In this document: positions 13,701 through 23,860 of the stretch, piece by piece
Position numbering within the stretch: the stretch's first letter is position 1
Layout of the letters: each line of letters opens with the position of its first letter
Source: Elysia marginata
Lineage: Eukaryota > Mollusca > Gastropoda > Plakobranchidae
Assembly: GCA_019649035.1 (NCBI GenBank)
Contig: BMAT01005886.1
Span: 13,130 to 60,695 of the forward strand
DNA: 47,566 nt
Direction: 5' to 3'
The notes under the pieces: generated by a model
The model's input: the letters and a program-made list of their open reading frames with translations, nothing else
Told to the model about the DNA's origin: nothing
The model's database searches: none
Made by a program: the position numbers and the translations under genes

Positions 13701-15579
13701 TTTGCCCATAAGAAAAAATCTGGTCATCCTGCTTAAGTATGGAAAAAGACAACACACCTAAATGCCACCTACTTTTCTCAAAACTACATTCATTATTCAC
13801 TGTTGCATAACAAATCACTGCAATGTCTTTTAAGCTTATAGTATACTGGCATCTTTCAACTATATTCCTAATAACAACTAAGACAAGGAAAATATAATGA
13901 AAGACTAAACCTAAATTCAATTTGCACCTGTAAATACCAGATAAAATACCAGACAAAAAAGTTCAGTTTGCATAACAAATTGAGAAAAAAAAATGTATCT
14001 TAAGTGTAAAGGAAGATAAAACTGTAAGGTCATTAAGCGACGAGAGCAATTTATAAATAATATATATGCCCTCAAGAGCTGCGTACCTTTAAAAGAACAA
14101 AGGATGACAAAAACAAGCATGGTTTTGTGGGTTTTTTAGATGGAAAAAAGTTGTTTTTTATAAATAAAGGTATTTATTAAGCTAAAGCAGAAAAAAATTG
14201 TACCAAAAGCATTTATCATTTTATGGTTAAAAACATCCTGTTTAAGAATGTGGGCACCAGGTAAAAGGAACTAAAATTAAGTACTTGAAAAATGAGAGCT
14301 GGAAAAAGTGGAAATTAAGACATGTGGGATCATTTAGACAAACAATAAAATGACAGCATTCACCCGGATAACTGACAATTTCTATCATTGAAACAAATAG
14401 AGCATAAAAAGGCCACACTCTATTTCTGATGGCATCAGTTAGCATAAAGTAATGTGATTCCTAAATATCAGTCATCTGAGAAATTAAATTGTGTGCAGCC
14501 ATGGCAACCAGAGACATGGGGTCCACATTTTTTTTTGTTACCGTACCTAACTTCACACACCCGTCCCCAACCATATATTTTAAGATTGAAGTCACTCAAT
14601 GCCTACACCAAATAATTTCGGGTGAGGGGCATAGACTAGGTACTGCCAGAGAGCAGGAACATGAAAGAGCTTTTGAGATAGACAGACAGACAGACAGAGA
14701 TAGAGAGATGCTAGAGAAGGAGTCAAAAAGATGGGTGTTCATTTGAGGATTACAAACAGGGAAAAAGAGGCTGCACAAAACAGAAGAGTTAAAGCAAGAG
14801 GGGAGAGAAAGAACAGGTGCTCTGGGACTGGAAAAGGTTTCTTGAGTTTTTGTTTCAGTTTCAGTGTCCCTTGGGATGGGAACTGCATTATGTTGCATTT
14901 TTAGGCAATCCAATAGTTTACTAAAAAGCTAAAATCTTAACATTAACCCTAAAAACTTGACATTAAATCAAAACGATATTTATTTTCAAGGAAAAGTAAG
15001 TAGCTGAAAGCATCCACTTCTTCACAGCTAGAAAACATGCCTTTTTTGGGCAAAAAATATGAACTTCACTAAAAAATGTAACACAGCATAGCTCAAAATA
15101 ACTACAGTATACATCTCTTCAATCATTTTTCAGCATGAAAAAAGTTTTTGCTTTGGAAAAGTTCAAAGTCTTAGACTTGTTTTACTGGGTTGAAGGGGAC
15201 ATGATATGGATTGGACAAACTTTACTTAGGACAGGCTCACAGCTTCATTTATTTTATATGTGTTCTTTGATTCAGCGTCTTTGATATCTTGCAGAAACAA
15301 CAGATTCTGTTTTACTATGGATAGATGAACATGCCTGATCTTCCAGGGGCAAGTTAAAAGCAAGTTTAGGCAAGTGATTTTCTTAAGTATTTTGCTTTTA
15401 ACGCCTTAAGCAAACTTTAAATCTCAACAACCATAAAGTAACATACCTGTGAGCAGCAAATCTTTTAATTTGTGCCTGAATCTCTCAATTTGACTTTGTA
15501 ACTCTGGATCATGGAAGTCGCCTCGACAGGTCAGCACTGCTTCCACAACATCTTCTTCCTTGCCCATCGCGCCATCCAT
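1468..15579 (-). CDS. NCOA6: NCOA6 orthologue (nuclear receptor coactivator 6), spliced gene
   Basis: Coding exons in transcript order are 15579-15447, 13211-10096, 7700-7568, 5924-2376 and 1743-1468. All have AG/GT borders and compatible phases, giving 2402 codons plus one base before an unsettled last exon. Human NCOA6 has about 2060 residues. Seen: an N-terminal conserved block with [12 protein letters not shown] and [15 protein letters not shown], a [11 protein letters not shown] segment, an LXXLL nuclear-receptor box (LLVNLLQ-type, around residues 393-397) followed by a KKKRKRK basic stretch, long Ser/Thr/Pro-rich disordered regions, and a C-terminal block with GRTRSKNK and KRSTRS. Known of the family: NCOA6 (ASC-2/RAP250) is a nuclear coactivator binding nuclear receptors through LXXLL and is a subunit of the MLL3/MLL4 methyltransferase complexes. 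Inferred: the same role here. Only one clear LXXLL is visible, where vertebrates have two. Orthology is firm; exact ends are less so. Confidence 0.9.
1744..2375 (-). other. NCOA6 intron between giant exon B and the penultimate exon
   Basis: AT-rich sequence bounded by GTGAGT and TTGGTCAG on the minus strand. No repeat or gene seen. Confidence 0.7.
2376..5924 (-). CDS. NCOA6: NCOA6 giant exon B: Ser/Thr-rich C-terminal half
   Basis: A 3549-base open exon. The acceptor is ACATTGCAG above 5924 and the donor is CAGA/GTGAGT below 2376. The open frame runs further upstream through the acceptor, but that part is intron. It starts with a helical [19 protein letters not shown] segment. It then becomes strongly Ser/Thr/Pro-rich, with a basic [11 protein letters not shown] motif, and near the end a charged Arg/Ser/His/Asp-rich stretch ([23 protein letters not shown]). 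It has no catalytic motifs, which fits a coactivator scaffold. No second LXXLL box was found. Confidence 0.88.
5925..7567 (-). other. NCOA6 intron, no internal feature
   Basis: AT-rich, with A and T homopolymers and no recognisable mobile element or RNA gene. Confidence 0.65.
7568..7700 (-). CDS. NCOA6: NCOA6 middle small coding exon
   Basis: A 133-base exon. The acceptor CTCTTGCAG lies at the high end. The donor AAAG/GTGCTG at the low end is weak but keeps the frame. It codes 44 residues plus one base, including [15 protein letters not shown] and KLSPKSGG. It joins TSNVM from the exon before and creates an Asp codon with the exon after (SK-D-LLKEEH). Confidence 0.75.
7701..10095 (-). other. 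NCOA6 intron carrying a MITE-like element
   Basis: AT-rich intron between the giant exon A donor and the small exon acceptor. It contains the inverted-repeat element listed at 8742-9218. Nothing else is recognised. Confidence 0.65.
8742..9218. mobile_element. MITE-like element with perfect 17-bp terminal inverted repeats
   Basis: CTGTGACAAAAGGTCGT at 8742-8758 is repeated exactly as its reverse complement at 9202-9218, 477 bp end to end. The interior is AT-rich and non-coding. It includes two related TATGTCAGAATC segments near 8973 and 9010. Length, TIRs and lack of coding fit a non-autonomous DNA transposon. The target duplication is not obvious, so the superfamily is not assigned. Confidence 0.5.
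10096..13211 (-). CDS. NCOA6: NCOA6 giant exon A: conserved N-terminal domain, NR box, NLS
   Basis: A single 3116-base coding exon. The acceptor is TTTGCTTTCAG at 13212 and the donor is ATG/GTAAGA at 10095. It opens with the diagnostic [11 protein letters not shown] and [13 protein letters not shown] blocks. [12 protein letters not shown] segment follows, then the LXXLL nuclear receptor box (LVNLL, coded at 12154-12168) and a lysine/arginine-rich stretch (KKKRKRKLK) that looks like a nuclear localisation signal. The rest is low-complexity Ser/Thr/Pro/Gln, expected to be disordered. Short antisense open frames within it are shadows. Confidence 0.92.
13212..15446 (-). other. NCOA6 intron 2 with a short (GACA)n repeat
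   Basis: AT-rich intron. A (GACA)n microsatellite lies at 14681-14698 in a purine-rich patch (about 14640-14830). No exon or RNA gene recognised. Confidence 0.65.
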
Positions 15580-15590
15580 CAAACCAACAC
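15447..15590 (-). CDS. NCOA6: NCOA6 first coding exon
   Basis: The acceptor is a TAATAATAG at the high end and the donor is ACAG/GTATGT at the low end. The likely start Met is at 15579 ([10 protein letters not shown]); a second Met lies five codons on. The exon codes 44 residues plus one base. It reads into a helix-like segment ([15 protein letters not shown]) that lines up with the region of vertebrate NCOA6 just before KVEPWNSV. The N-terminus is shorter than in human, which has about 45 more acidic residues. The 11 bases above the ATG are 5' UTR. Confidence 0.8.
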
Positions 15591-15905
15591 CTATTATTAG
15601 AAGGTGAAAAGTAAAAAAAAAATGACAGAACAAATGGAAAAAGAAAACTTCATTTGTTGAAAAATATTATAAAAACGCATAGGTCTCACGGAAGTCCTTA
15701 GCCCCTGGAGAGAGGGGGTTCAACCTAGTATTATGAGAAAGGGAGCAGTAAAGAACAAAAACATGAAAGGAATGCGTGGGCAATAGCGGAATCATTACCT
15801 CCTGGAAAGAGGAGGGAGGATAGTTGCTTCTGTCTTTATCTTGATCAAAGGTAATCATAATGCTTAAATTCTTTCATGCAATAAATGAATAAATTGAAGC
15901 CTATA

Positions 15906-16705
15906 CAGTAGTATCCGATTACGATTACGCAGCGCACTTGGGAGGCTCAAATAGCTTTCGTTTAGGAGATGCGTCCTTTTATAGAAAGTAGTAAAAATTA
16001 CTAGATCTAGTTACTTCCCTCTAAGTTAAAACAAGAAAATAAAAACCAAATTGTTTCCCTGGACCACACAAATTGAAAAGTTATTTAGACAAGAACATCA
16101 AGACATGTTTGTCTTGTAACCTAGTGGTGTATATGTGAGCTGATTTGGCTTAGCAATTATCGCATTGCAACTATCCAACCATTTGTTGACTGGGGGGAGG
16201 GGGGGGGCAACAGGGAGCCGGGAGGCGTGGTCGAGCTGAACACTACAAAGCTATTAGTATTACAGCTAGCCTACAACAGTTTACGTTACCTGTCAGTGCG
16301 ATATGGGTGAGGTGCACCTTGCATCATGATATCGCTTGTTGTGCTCTAAGGTCTACACAAATCATCCCCACGCGACAGGTCTTTGTCCACCTTTTACCCT
16401 CCATGCCCCCCTCTTGACACTACTTCCCCCAAGCCTTCCCAACCCAAAACGTGCAAAGTAACATCGTAGTGGTGACAACGAAGGAAGATGAGAACCCTGC
16501 TGAGTGATTCTGGCTTTTTCCGCACGTCTCAGTGGTTGCCTGATCCCCTAATTTCTACCGATTTTATGATTCATAGTGTGCGTTTAGACGATGTTGCGTG
16601 TGTTTAGGGTATACTGATCATATAGAAAAAATTGGAAATAGTGATTGGGCGTTAGTTGAACCAGAGCGTGCATTTATCTGACCTCCGTTTAACCAGATAC
16701 TACTG
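15906..16705. mobile_element. TIR element, copy 1 of a dispersed repeat
   Basis: CAGTAGTATCCGATTA at the left, preceded by TA, is matched by the reverse complement CAGTAGTATCTGGTTA at the right end (14 of 16). The first 170 bases are clearly homologous, in inverted orientation, to 46552-46723. This includes a shared CACTTGGGAGGCTCAAATAG segment and a shared CCTGGACCACACAAATTG segment. Terminal CAGT after TA is typical of pogo/Tigger-type transposons. No transposase is seen. Confidence 0.5.
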
Positions 16706-16739
16706 CCCTTAAAATATGTTCCAAAACTTCTGGGTTTGA

Positions 16740-17463
16740 TTTTGAGGGAAAGAAAGAGAGATGAGCCCACTGTAACAAAAAAAAGAATACATATAAATAA
16801 AAAGAGAGATGGACAGAGAGAGACGATAAGACTGAGTAAAATTGAGAATGAGAGAATAGACTAGAGAGAGAGGGAGAAGGCGACTAAGTGGGAGGCAGAG
16901 ATAGGCAAGGAAAGGGATGCAGACTAGACACCAGGGAGAGAGGCAAAGACGATAAACAGACAGAGACACTGTGTGCAGCGCATGCTCGTCTGCCTGGGCT
17001 CACTGCCTTGGCAAGAGCTAGTGGGGGAAATGGGGAGGGCTAGTACGGCTGGACAGATGCTGATTGGGGCAGTTCACTGATGATTCTCCCATTCCTCCCC
17101 GCTTCGCCACACCAGTCCAACAAATTTAATGTTGCATGAACACATTGTTTCTTTCCACATGCCATCGCATTCCATCCCTGAGTCTACATTTGATCTAGTC
17201 TAGGCCAGCCTTCATTATTTCTTCGAGTAACTTCAATCCAAGTGGTTACACTGCGCTCATTGAATTTGTCTAGCTTAACAGATTGCATTTTGTTACACCC
17301 CCCCCCCTCTTCAAGAAATGGATTAAGTCAACATCCCTTAAAGTCAACACTTTTTTTCAGTCCCGAAGTGTAGACTTTATCTGGATTCCACTGTAGACGG
17401 ATAAAGACAGAGAAAGAGACTGATAGTGATAGAAAGGCAGAGAGTGGGAGGCAGAGATAGGCT

Positions 17464-17513
<50 letters not shown>

Positions 17514-17770
17514 GACAAAGAGATGGTCAGACAGAGACTAAGAAAGACCAAGAGAGGCTGAGAGAGACAAATAGACAAAGAGATGGTCAGACAGACACTA
17601 AGAAAGACCAAGAGAGACTGAGAGAAAGGTAGAGGGTAAAACCGAGAATGACCCAGCGAGAATGACAGAGACAGAGAGAAACTAAGAGAGAGAGAGACAA
17701 ACAGGCAGACAGAGACTGGGAGATACAGAGAGAGAGGCAGAGAGAAAAGACAGAGACAGAGATATCATAA
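16740..17770. repeat. GA/GACA-rich degenerate simple-repeat block
   Basis: Purine-rich plus strand with a pure (GA)n run at about 17470-17509 and many GACAGA variants. A 60-base unit is duplicated in tandem at 17509-17568 and 17569-17628 with few differences. Open frames across it are Ser/Leu or Arg/Glu low-complexity artefacts. Confidence 0.8.
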
Positions 17771-18934
17771 AGACAGAAAGAAGGAGTGAAATGAGCAGAT
17801 AAATCAAATGCAGAAATCAAAAACCTTTCTTTTTCTCGTTCACAAAAAACAACAAAACCATTCAATATAATATCTGATAAAAAAGATAATCTGCCTAAAA
17901 GTAAAACAAGTGGTCAAAATAGCACCTGTACATACAGTGACTTTGCAGACTGTGTGTCAGATTTTAAATACAAAGCCTTTTAAACTGACCGCATGGCCAT
18001 TGGAAATAGCCTGTGCCTGTATCAGCTTATCTGGCTTCAAGTTCAAAGGCCACTTATTGATCGAGGGCATTGCAAGGTGTAAAAAATTTATTCCAATATT
18101 TCTACTGCAAGTATAGTCGTGGTAATCACAAAGAAAAAGGACAAACGTTGTTTAGTTCAGTTTTTTTTGTTGCAAACTCTCAAATTGCTTTAAAAAAAAA
18201 AAGGAAAATGAGCTTTGAACGATGAACATGATAAAAAAAACTGAACATCATGCAAGACACCCAGGAATATCTCCTACAAAAGTACAAGTCAGATTGTATA
18301 TGTGTTACTTTTATACATGTTACTTTTACAGTATATGGCACCAAAACTATATTTCAAATTTTTCAATAATGAACCTATGATTGGGTAAAAAAAAAAGCAT
18401 AACTTTTAAATCTTATCGCTTTTAATAAATAAAGATCTTTTGATCTAACATGTTCTGCACACATATTTTTGTAAAAAGGATTCTGAGCAATGAGATATAT
18501 TATTTCTAATTATAACAAACATTACGTGAATGATAAAGTGAATGGTAGTGGAGTAGGCCTAATTTTAAAGTAAAATAAACAGTGACACCCCAAGCAGAAA
18601 TCCTGCCGTCAGGATCCTGCAACACATAAGTCATGACAGTTTTCCATAGAAAAATAAGAACTCTAGTAAAGTCAGCAATAAAACTGGTGTTTGGCTTTGG
18701 CAGTTCTGTACAGTGGCAAGATTTCCACAGTGGAGTGTCACTCAAAATTTATGAATTACCCTTCATTTGTTTAGTAATGTTTTTATAATGTTTTTAAATA
18801 ATGCACCTTGATGCATTAAACTTGGCTCTAAAAATCTGATAGAATTTGTTATTAAATACTATGAAATGTAGGCTTAGTTGGGTGGCACCCCTGTAAGAAA
18901 ATCCTTCATTGTAATTTGTACAGTCACTGGTTGC

Positions 18935-19748
18935 GCTTTTTCTCGATAACCCTCGAGAACCCAAGAGAAGCCTTGAAACCCTCGAGAACCCCACACATAT
19001 TAACGTAAATTAAGTAAAATTTGAGAAAACTACATATCAAAACATCAATTTCATGTATTTGAAGGTTAATTTTCTCCAATGTGTACTGAACGTGATGAAA
19101 ACATCTTCAATATGGCGGGTTGGCCTTGTGGGTTCATAATGGGGTTGTTTTCCAATGATATCACACATGTAATAGGCCTACTACCCAATGGCAAACAAAT
19201 TCTTGAGTTTTTTTAGTCCTTAAGTCTTAGAGTTAGACTTAAAAAATAAAAAAATGTGTGTGAAATGTGATTTATAAGTGACATGGAATGGCCCACAAAG
19301 ATTATAAATAAAATAAGGAATAAATTTGACTATCATGTTCACTTTTGCTTTGCTCAATCTCTTCTTTATAACCAACACACACCCCATACATAGACCCACA
19401 TGTTAGTAGTATGCCATGTAACTTGGGTATCAAAATATTACAATCATACACACATTTTAATATTTAAACGTAAAAGATTTTCTATACAAATATCTCTATT
19501 GCAACTGCCCTTCATTACTAAACCGCACGGACTTATCTTAGTCTACCTAGCACTAGTAGCAGACGTCATATATTGATTCCATCACCACTGCGACAGATAG
19601 AAAATAGACCTAGATCTAGATCTACACTTATGGCTACAAATTATAAATTTATGCATGAAATCAATGGTTTGCTAATATTTTTTTTCTACAAATTTTACTA
19701 AAATTCTGTAAAGATACGCAGCATTCTCAAGGGTTATCGAGACAAAGC
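18935..19748. mobile_element. Candidate inverted-repeat (MITE-like) element
   Basis: A 25-base arm at 18935-18959 (GCTTTTTCTCGATAACCCTC start) matches the reverse complement of 19724-19748 at 23 of 25 positions, about 814 bp end to end. The CCCTCGAGAACCC sub-motif is also repeated directly just inside the left arm. No coding sequence; boundaries and target duplication unproven. Confidence 0.35.
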
Positions 19749-20405
19749 AGTACCCACAGTTTCCAAGTACAGTAACCTAGCTGAAAAATCTAAAATCTAC
19801 TTATTGTCTAGATATCTAGATCTAGATCTAGTTTCAGAATAAGAATTTAGGGAAAATCAAGGCACTGCCTTACCAAATGACTGGCACTGGTTAAGTTTCA
19901 TGGTCCCATCCATTTGACCTTCAAGAAGTGAAGGCAAAAGAGATTTTTAAGGACCCATTTTATCTAGATCTAGTCTAGATATATATTCTAAATTATAATC
20001 GGGCTTACTCTGGCAGACCAGTTCTAAGTCAATCTAACAATTGCTAAAACTGCTAAAACTGTCCCGACTCGCTTCATTTTGTTAAGGCGGGACCATGAAC
20101 CTTAGGCCAAACGACAAATGCAAAATTGTCGAAAATTCCTTCATTTTGTTCAATAAGCTTAAAATAGGCTCAATCCTGGAATTAGCCTGCTGGGGTTAAA
20201 AATGGGCTATCATTCCCTGCAGTTTGTCAGTCTCACCAGCGGATCAATTCAATACCAGGATTATCCCCTAAGCCCTAAATCAATTGTATGGCACAAATCC
20301 TTTAGAGACCTAGACCTACATGCAGAGGTATATATATATAGATCTGGAGACCTAGATTTTCTAGATCTAGATCTAGATCTAATCTAGATGAGTAGATCTA
20401 GATTC
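19606..20405. repeat. Clustered AGATCT/CTAGAT tracts
   Basis: Runs built from alternating AGATCT and CTAGAT palindromes occur near 19612, 19805-19830, 19965-19985 and 20340-20400. Single or double copies recur near 25670, 26090, 40240-40280 and 40650. Such tracts are palindromic at 6-bp steps. Confidence 0.7.
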
Positions 20406-20800
20406 TGGATTTCTACCGAATGTGGAGTGGGTCACAACTGGGTCATTTTGACTCAGTTTTACCACTCTTTCAGTCTAAACTCGGTCTGAATGGATAAAAT
20501 TTTTAAGTTGAAAATGGGGAGTCAAAAAACGAACGCAGTATAACCCAAGACGTATTTCCTTTCGTTGCGTAAAGCATCAAATATTTAGCAGAAGTGAGTG
20601 CAAAGATAACGAGCAGTTTGGGATAAGTGAATGAACAACCACGGCTTAGAAGTGTTGGCAGATTTGCAGCCATTGGCCGGAAAGTCAATTTTCACAGTTT
20701 ATTATCCGAGGAAGCTGACAATTTCAGACCAAAAAGCCATTATCCAGCCATATCATAATACACAAAATCTATGTTGTTTTCATCCCAGAATCAAAATTAC

Positions 20801-20890
20801 CTAGATAGGCGACCCAAAGGGGTTATAAATTTCCATGAAGGTCTATTGCAAACGCCATGGAACAATAACAAGTGCCGCCATTTGCAATGA
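20801..20890 (-). other. Predicted NCOA6 5'-UTR exon with two short uORFs
   Basis: A donor CTAG/GTAATT on the minus strand ends the exon at 20801. The upper end is set roughly by the YY1-type motif. Two short upstream frames are visible: 12 codons plus stop at 20881-20843 (ATG inside the YY1 motif) and one of 11 codons ending at the donor. This is a prediction from motif order and the splice signal only, with no transcript support. Confidence 0.35.
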
Positions 20891-20908
20891 CTTGAAAGCG
20901 CATGCGCA
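20874..20908 (-). promoter_or_regulatory. Core promoter motifs for NCOA6: NRF1 palindrome and YY1-type element
   Basis: A perfect NRF1-type palindrome GCGCATGCGC is at 20898-20907, extended by an A. About 15 bases away, on the transcript side, is AAATGGCGGC (20874-20883, minus strand), a YY1-type element. These motifs in this order are common around transcription starts of metazoan housekeeping genes. Assignment to NCOA6 follows from strand and position, but use is inferred. Confidence 0.5.
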
Positions 20909-22844
20909 GTAAACGACAGAATTATGGGAGGGAGTGCTGTAAAGTTGCTCAGACGCGCGAGTCCTAAAGTAGCTCCAATGACTCGAAAAAAGTAATAAAA
21001 AATCAGCCTATTGAATCAAAAGAGTTTCGTGGTTTGTTTCAAATGAATTACTTAATGTTCGAAGAAATATAAACTGAAAATCAAATACTTTGCTTGAGAT
21101 ATATGTAACAGTCATAACATTTTTAAGGTCCATCATTGTTACATTATATGGGGTGTATTAGGCCCGTGTATTAGGGCCTACAACCAGAGCGATTATAGAT
21201 AGGTCTAGCAAAAAAAAAAAAGGTTCATGATATAAAACACAGGGCACAATAATGTTAATATTTTTCACTTACTCTATGGACCATAGTGTATGGCTACTTT
21301 ATTAATGCGGGGTTTTAGATTCGATTATTACATTGCATACAACTTAGTATCTTTCTCTTTTTTTTTTCCTTTTATCTTTTTTGTTGCAATAAAAAGGCCA
21401 TCAGCAACATCGATTCAGCTATGGAGACAGGATGATTGACTATGTCATTGCCTTCAATCGACGTTGCTCCCGAAAAGCGGTTCCAGACATTTAAACTTTA
21501 AGCAGCCTTAGCAACTACAAAGTGGTGTAGGTTTCTACTACTACTCCTGCTTCGGAAAACCAGCTTCTCTCTTGTCGCAAACTTCTAAAGGCATAGCAAG
21601 CCTTGAGCATTAAAAAGGGGGTGTTTTGTGTCGAACATGTAATAAAAAAGTAAATTTTGCGTCTTACCCGGCAGCCTTTTGAGCTTACGACCACTGTACT
21701 TGAAGTTAAACTATTTGCCCATTTAATGTAAATGTAGATGGCATAACTATGTAAACCGCTGGGAGAGACGTAGTTGTGATGGTGATCATTTTTATAAAGT
21801 TAAATGTTATGGATTAGAAAAAATGAAAGAAGGCATTTTTCTGTAGTTGTGTTTGGAGTTGTGGTACCAAAATTATAGAATGCGCCTTTGGTGGTGTAGC
21901 CTGTTCACTTCAAAGAATACTCATCTACATAACTATACTACCAAAGGAATCGTCTTGTTCCGTGGTTCCAAAAGTAGAAAACCAATTAGATGAGCGTCCG
22001 GCATAAAGATTTTCTTTTAAACAAGAGAATTTTCTTAAACTTTTATTTTAAATTCTTAAGTGGGATCAACTCAAGGAGCGCTGGTAGTTGTAGTGAGCAC
22101 TGAGATTTGTGAGACCAAACATTAGACCTACATGTGCCCTTCAAAGAGCCTCATATCAGATCCTCAGTGGCTGGTTGCTACTTTCTATAGAGACTCCTTG
22201 GTGGGGACAAAAAAACTTTCGGAAATGAGCAGTAGACTGAATCTATTTTCCATGAGTGGTGCGTTTAGTGGAATGCTAATGATCGCACTGCGTTGATTGT
22301 GCCTGCTGTTGTTGCTGCTGCTGTTAATGTGTTGTTTTTTTTTTTGTTTGTTTTTTTTTGTCATTGTGATTGTTTAGGGCAAGCCAATATTGAACTCAGA
22401 GAACTGGACAACGCTTATTGTGCAACTTTATGATTTTGAAATATGAAAGACGTTACTGCAACATTGAACAAGGAAGGACGTTTTGGTTTCTTTGAGTTTT
22501 GTCAGTCCAAGAGCTCAAGGGAGGAAAGCGGGTTGATTGGTATGTACGATATAATTGTTCTATTCTAATTATTCTTCTTGCTGGAAATGTGCCGGTTAAT
22601 AATTGAGGAGAGAAAAAAAAACATCATTGAAGCGGTTCTACGTCATGATTGCCATTCAGCGTCGGTTTGGACTTATCTACTCCCTCCTCTTGCTCAAACT
22701 CTGCTGATGATGATGCAGTATTCCAACCAACTGCATTGTCGTAGGCCTATTTATTTTAACAGAAAAATGGAAAATTATGCTCAGATACTGTTTTTGTTTC
22801 AGCACGGCATCATTCATCGTTTTCTCCCTGTCTTTCTGGGCCAG

Positions 22845-23045
22845 CGTTTAGTGGTCCTCGGCGACTCAAAAACGTTTTGGGTCCAGGCAGTAAGGTTAAA
22901 AAAATACAGATTACGGACCTTCGTGATAGCCTTGTCGGGCGAGGTTTCGCAACTAAGTCTTATAAATATCGCATAGTTAGATTTTTATTGGCACTCTCTT
23001 TGAAGAGATCGCCACGACATTTAACTCAATTACATGTAGGTCAAC
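22845..23045 (+). other. Possible exon with SAP-domain-like peptide (speculative)
   Basis: An acceptor TTTCTGGGCCAG and a strong donor C/GTGAGT frame a 201-base open stretch. Its peptide has ITDLRDSLVGRGFATKS followed by KYRIVRFLLAL. This resembles the SAP DNA-binding helix pair (Leu-x3-Leu-x2-Arg-Gly, Thr, Lys, then a hydrophobic helix). The usual Gly after Thr-x is Ser-Tyr here. No partner exon was found. It could be a transposon-derived fragment or chance. Confidence 0.2.
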
Positions 23046-23339
23046 GTGAGTATCGCTAAAAAGACCGACGGAGCGATCGGTTTCGGAAGTGTCTTCCTGC
23101 CGGCTACTTATGAGGTTATGCGCCTCTGAGGTAGGCCGAGGTTGTGTGAAGGTTGGTGGTCATAATTAATATGTACACATTCATCTCCCCACCCACTACA
23201 TATACGTTATTATATTATGTGAAATATCTGGACAGACTAAGGGCTTTCCTCCAAAAGTTTTGCTAAGTAGAAGACCCCCCCCCACACACACACACACATT
23301 ATTTTATTAATTTTTCTTTAAGCCTACCATCTATTTAGT

Positions 23340-23860
23340 TTTGCCGGCGATCACTTGTCGCCATCCACACTGCGATCAGGACGCTCGTCACACCGAGGCA
23401 AGGGGAACCCCTACAACTTCCAAGGTGCCTATTGAGGTTTTTAGGGCAAGTCGAATCTCAATAAATTGATTAATTCTTGCTCTGCTTCATATGGGCGTGT
23501 TTTGTTCGTGTTTAGTATCAAATAATACTAATACCATGTAGTGCGTCAGGATTACGATTTTGGATAATCTTTTACATATATTTTAATTTTTAGCTCTGGC
23601 GGTAACAGCAAAAATATGTGTCTCCGCGTCATATTTTGAACATCTGGCGCTTCTGGCGTCCAAGACGCGGGAACTCCCTTCTTCGTGCGATTTTCCCACC
23701 CACGATGCAATTTGGACGCTGTCGCGTGGCACCCATCACGGCGTGCGTCCTGATCGCCACGTGGATGGTGGACTTTACAACAAAAACAATCTTGCAAACC
23801 TCGCGTTATGGCCGACGTACACTCATGGCGGACAATCTGCAGACTCTATGCTAGAACCGA
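23340..23860. other. CpG-rich block with imperfect inverted repeat
   Basis: GC content and CpG density are visibly above the neighbours. CCATCCACACTGCGATCAGG near 23361 recurs in inverted form near 23770 (CCATCCACGTGGCGATCAGG), both continuing GACGC. Open frames occur on both strands, but none is recognised. It may be a mobile element, a CpG-rich promoter, or a gene fragment. Confidence 0.35.

Larger units (their letters stand above)
15591..20800 (-). other. Predicted NCOA6 first intron, rich in repeats
   Basis: If the 5'-UTR exon is right, this is the first intron. It holds a TIR element at 15906-16705, a long GA-rich degenerate repeat block at 16740-17770, an inverted-repeat pair at 18935/19748, and many AGATCTAGATCT tracts between 19.6 and 20.4 kb. 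No convincing exon seen. Confidence 0.45.

Noticed and set aside
17357..17865. Ser/Leu-rich or Arg/Glu-rich proteins
   Set aside because: Artefacts of GA/CT repeats.
22877..22960. Possible PNKP FHA exon (LGPGSKVKKIQITD resembles an LGRG start)
   Set aside because: The SR and N signature residues are missing, the SAP pattern fits better, and phase joins to the PNKP exon hit a stop.
22578..22976. 132-codon plus-strand open frame
   Set aside because: No recognisable domain, no promoter or splice support, and it overlaps the SAP-like stretch in another frame.
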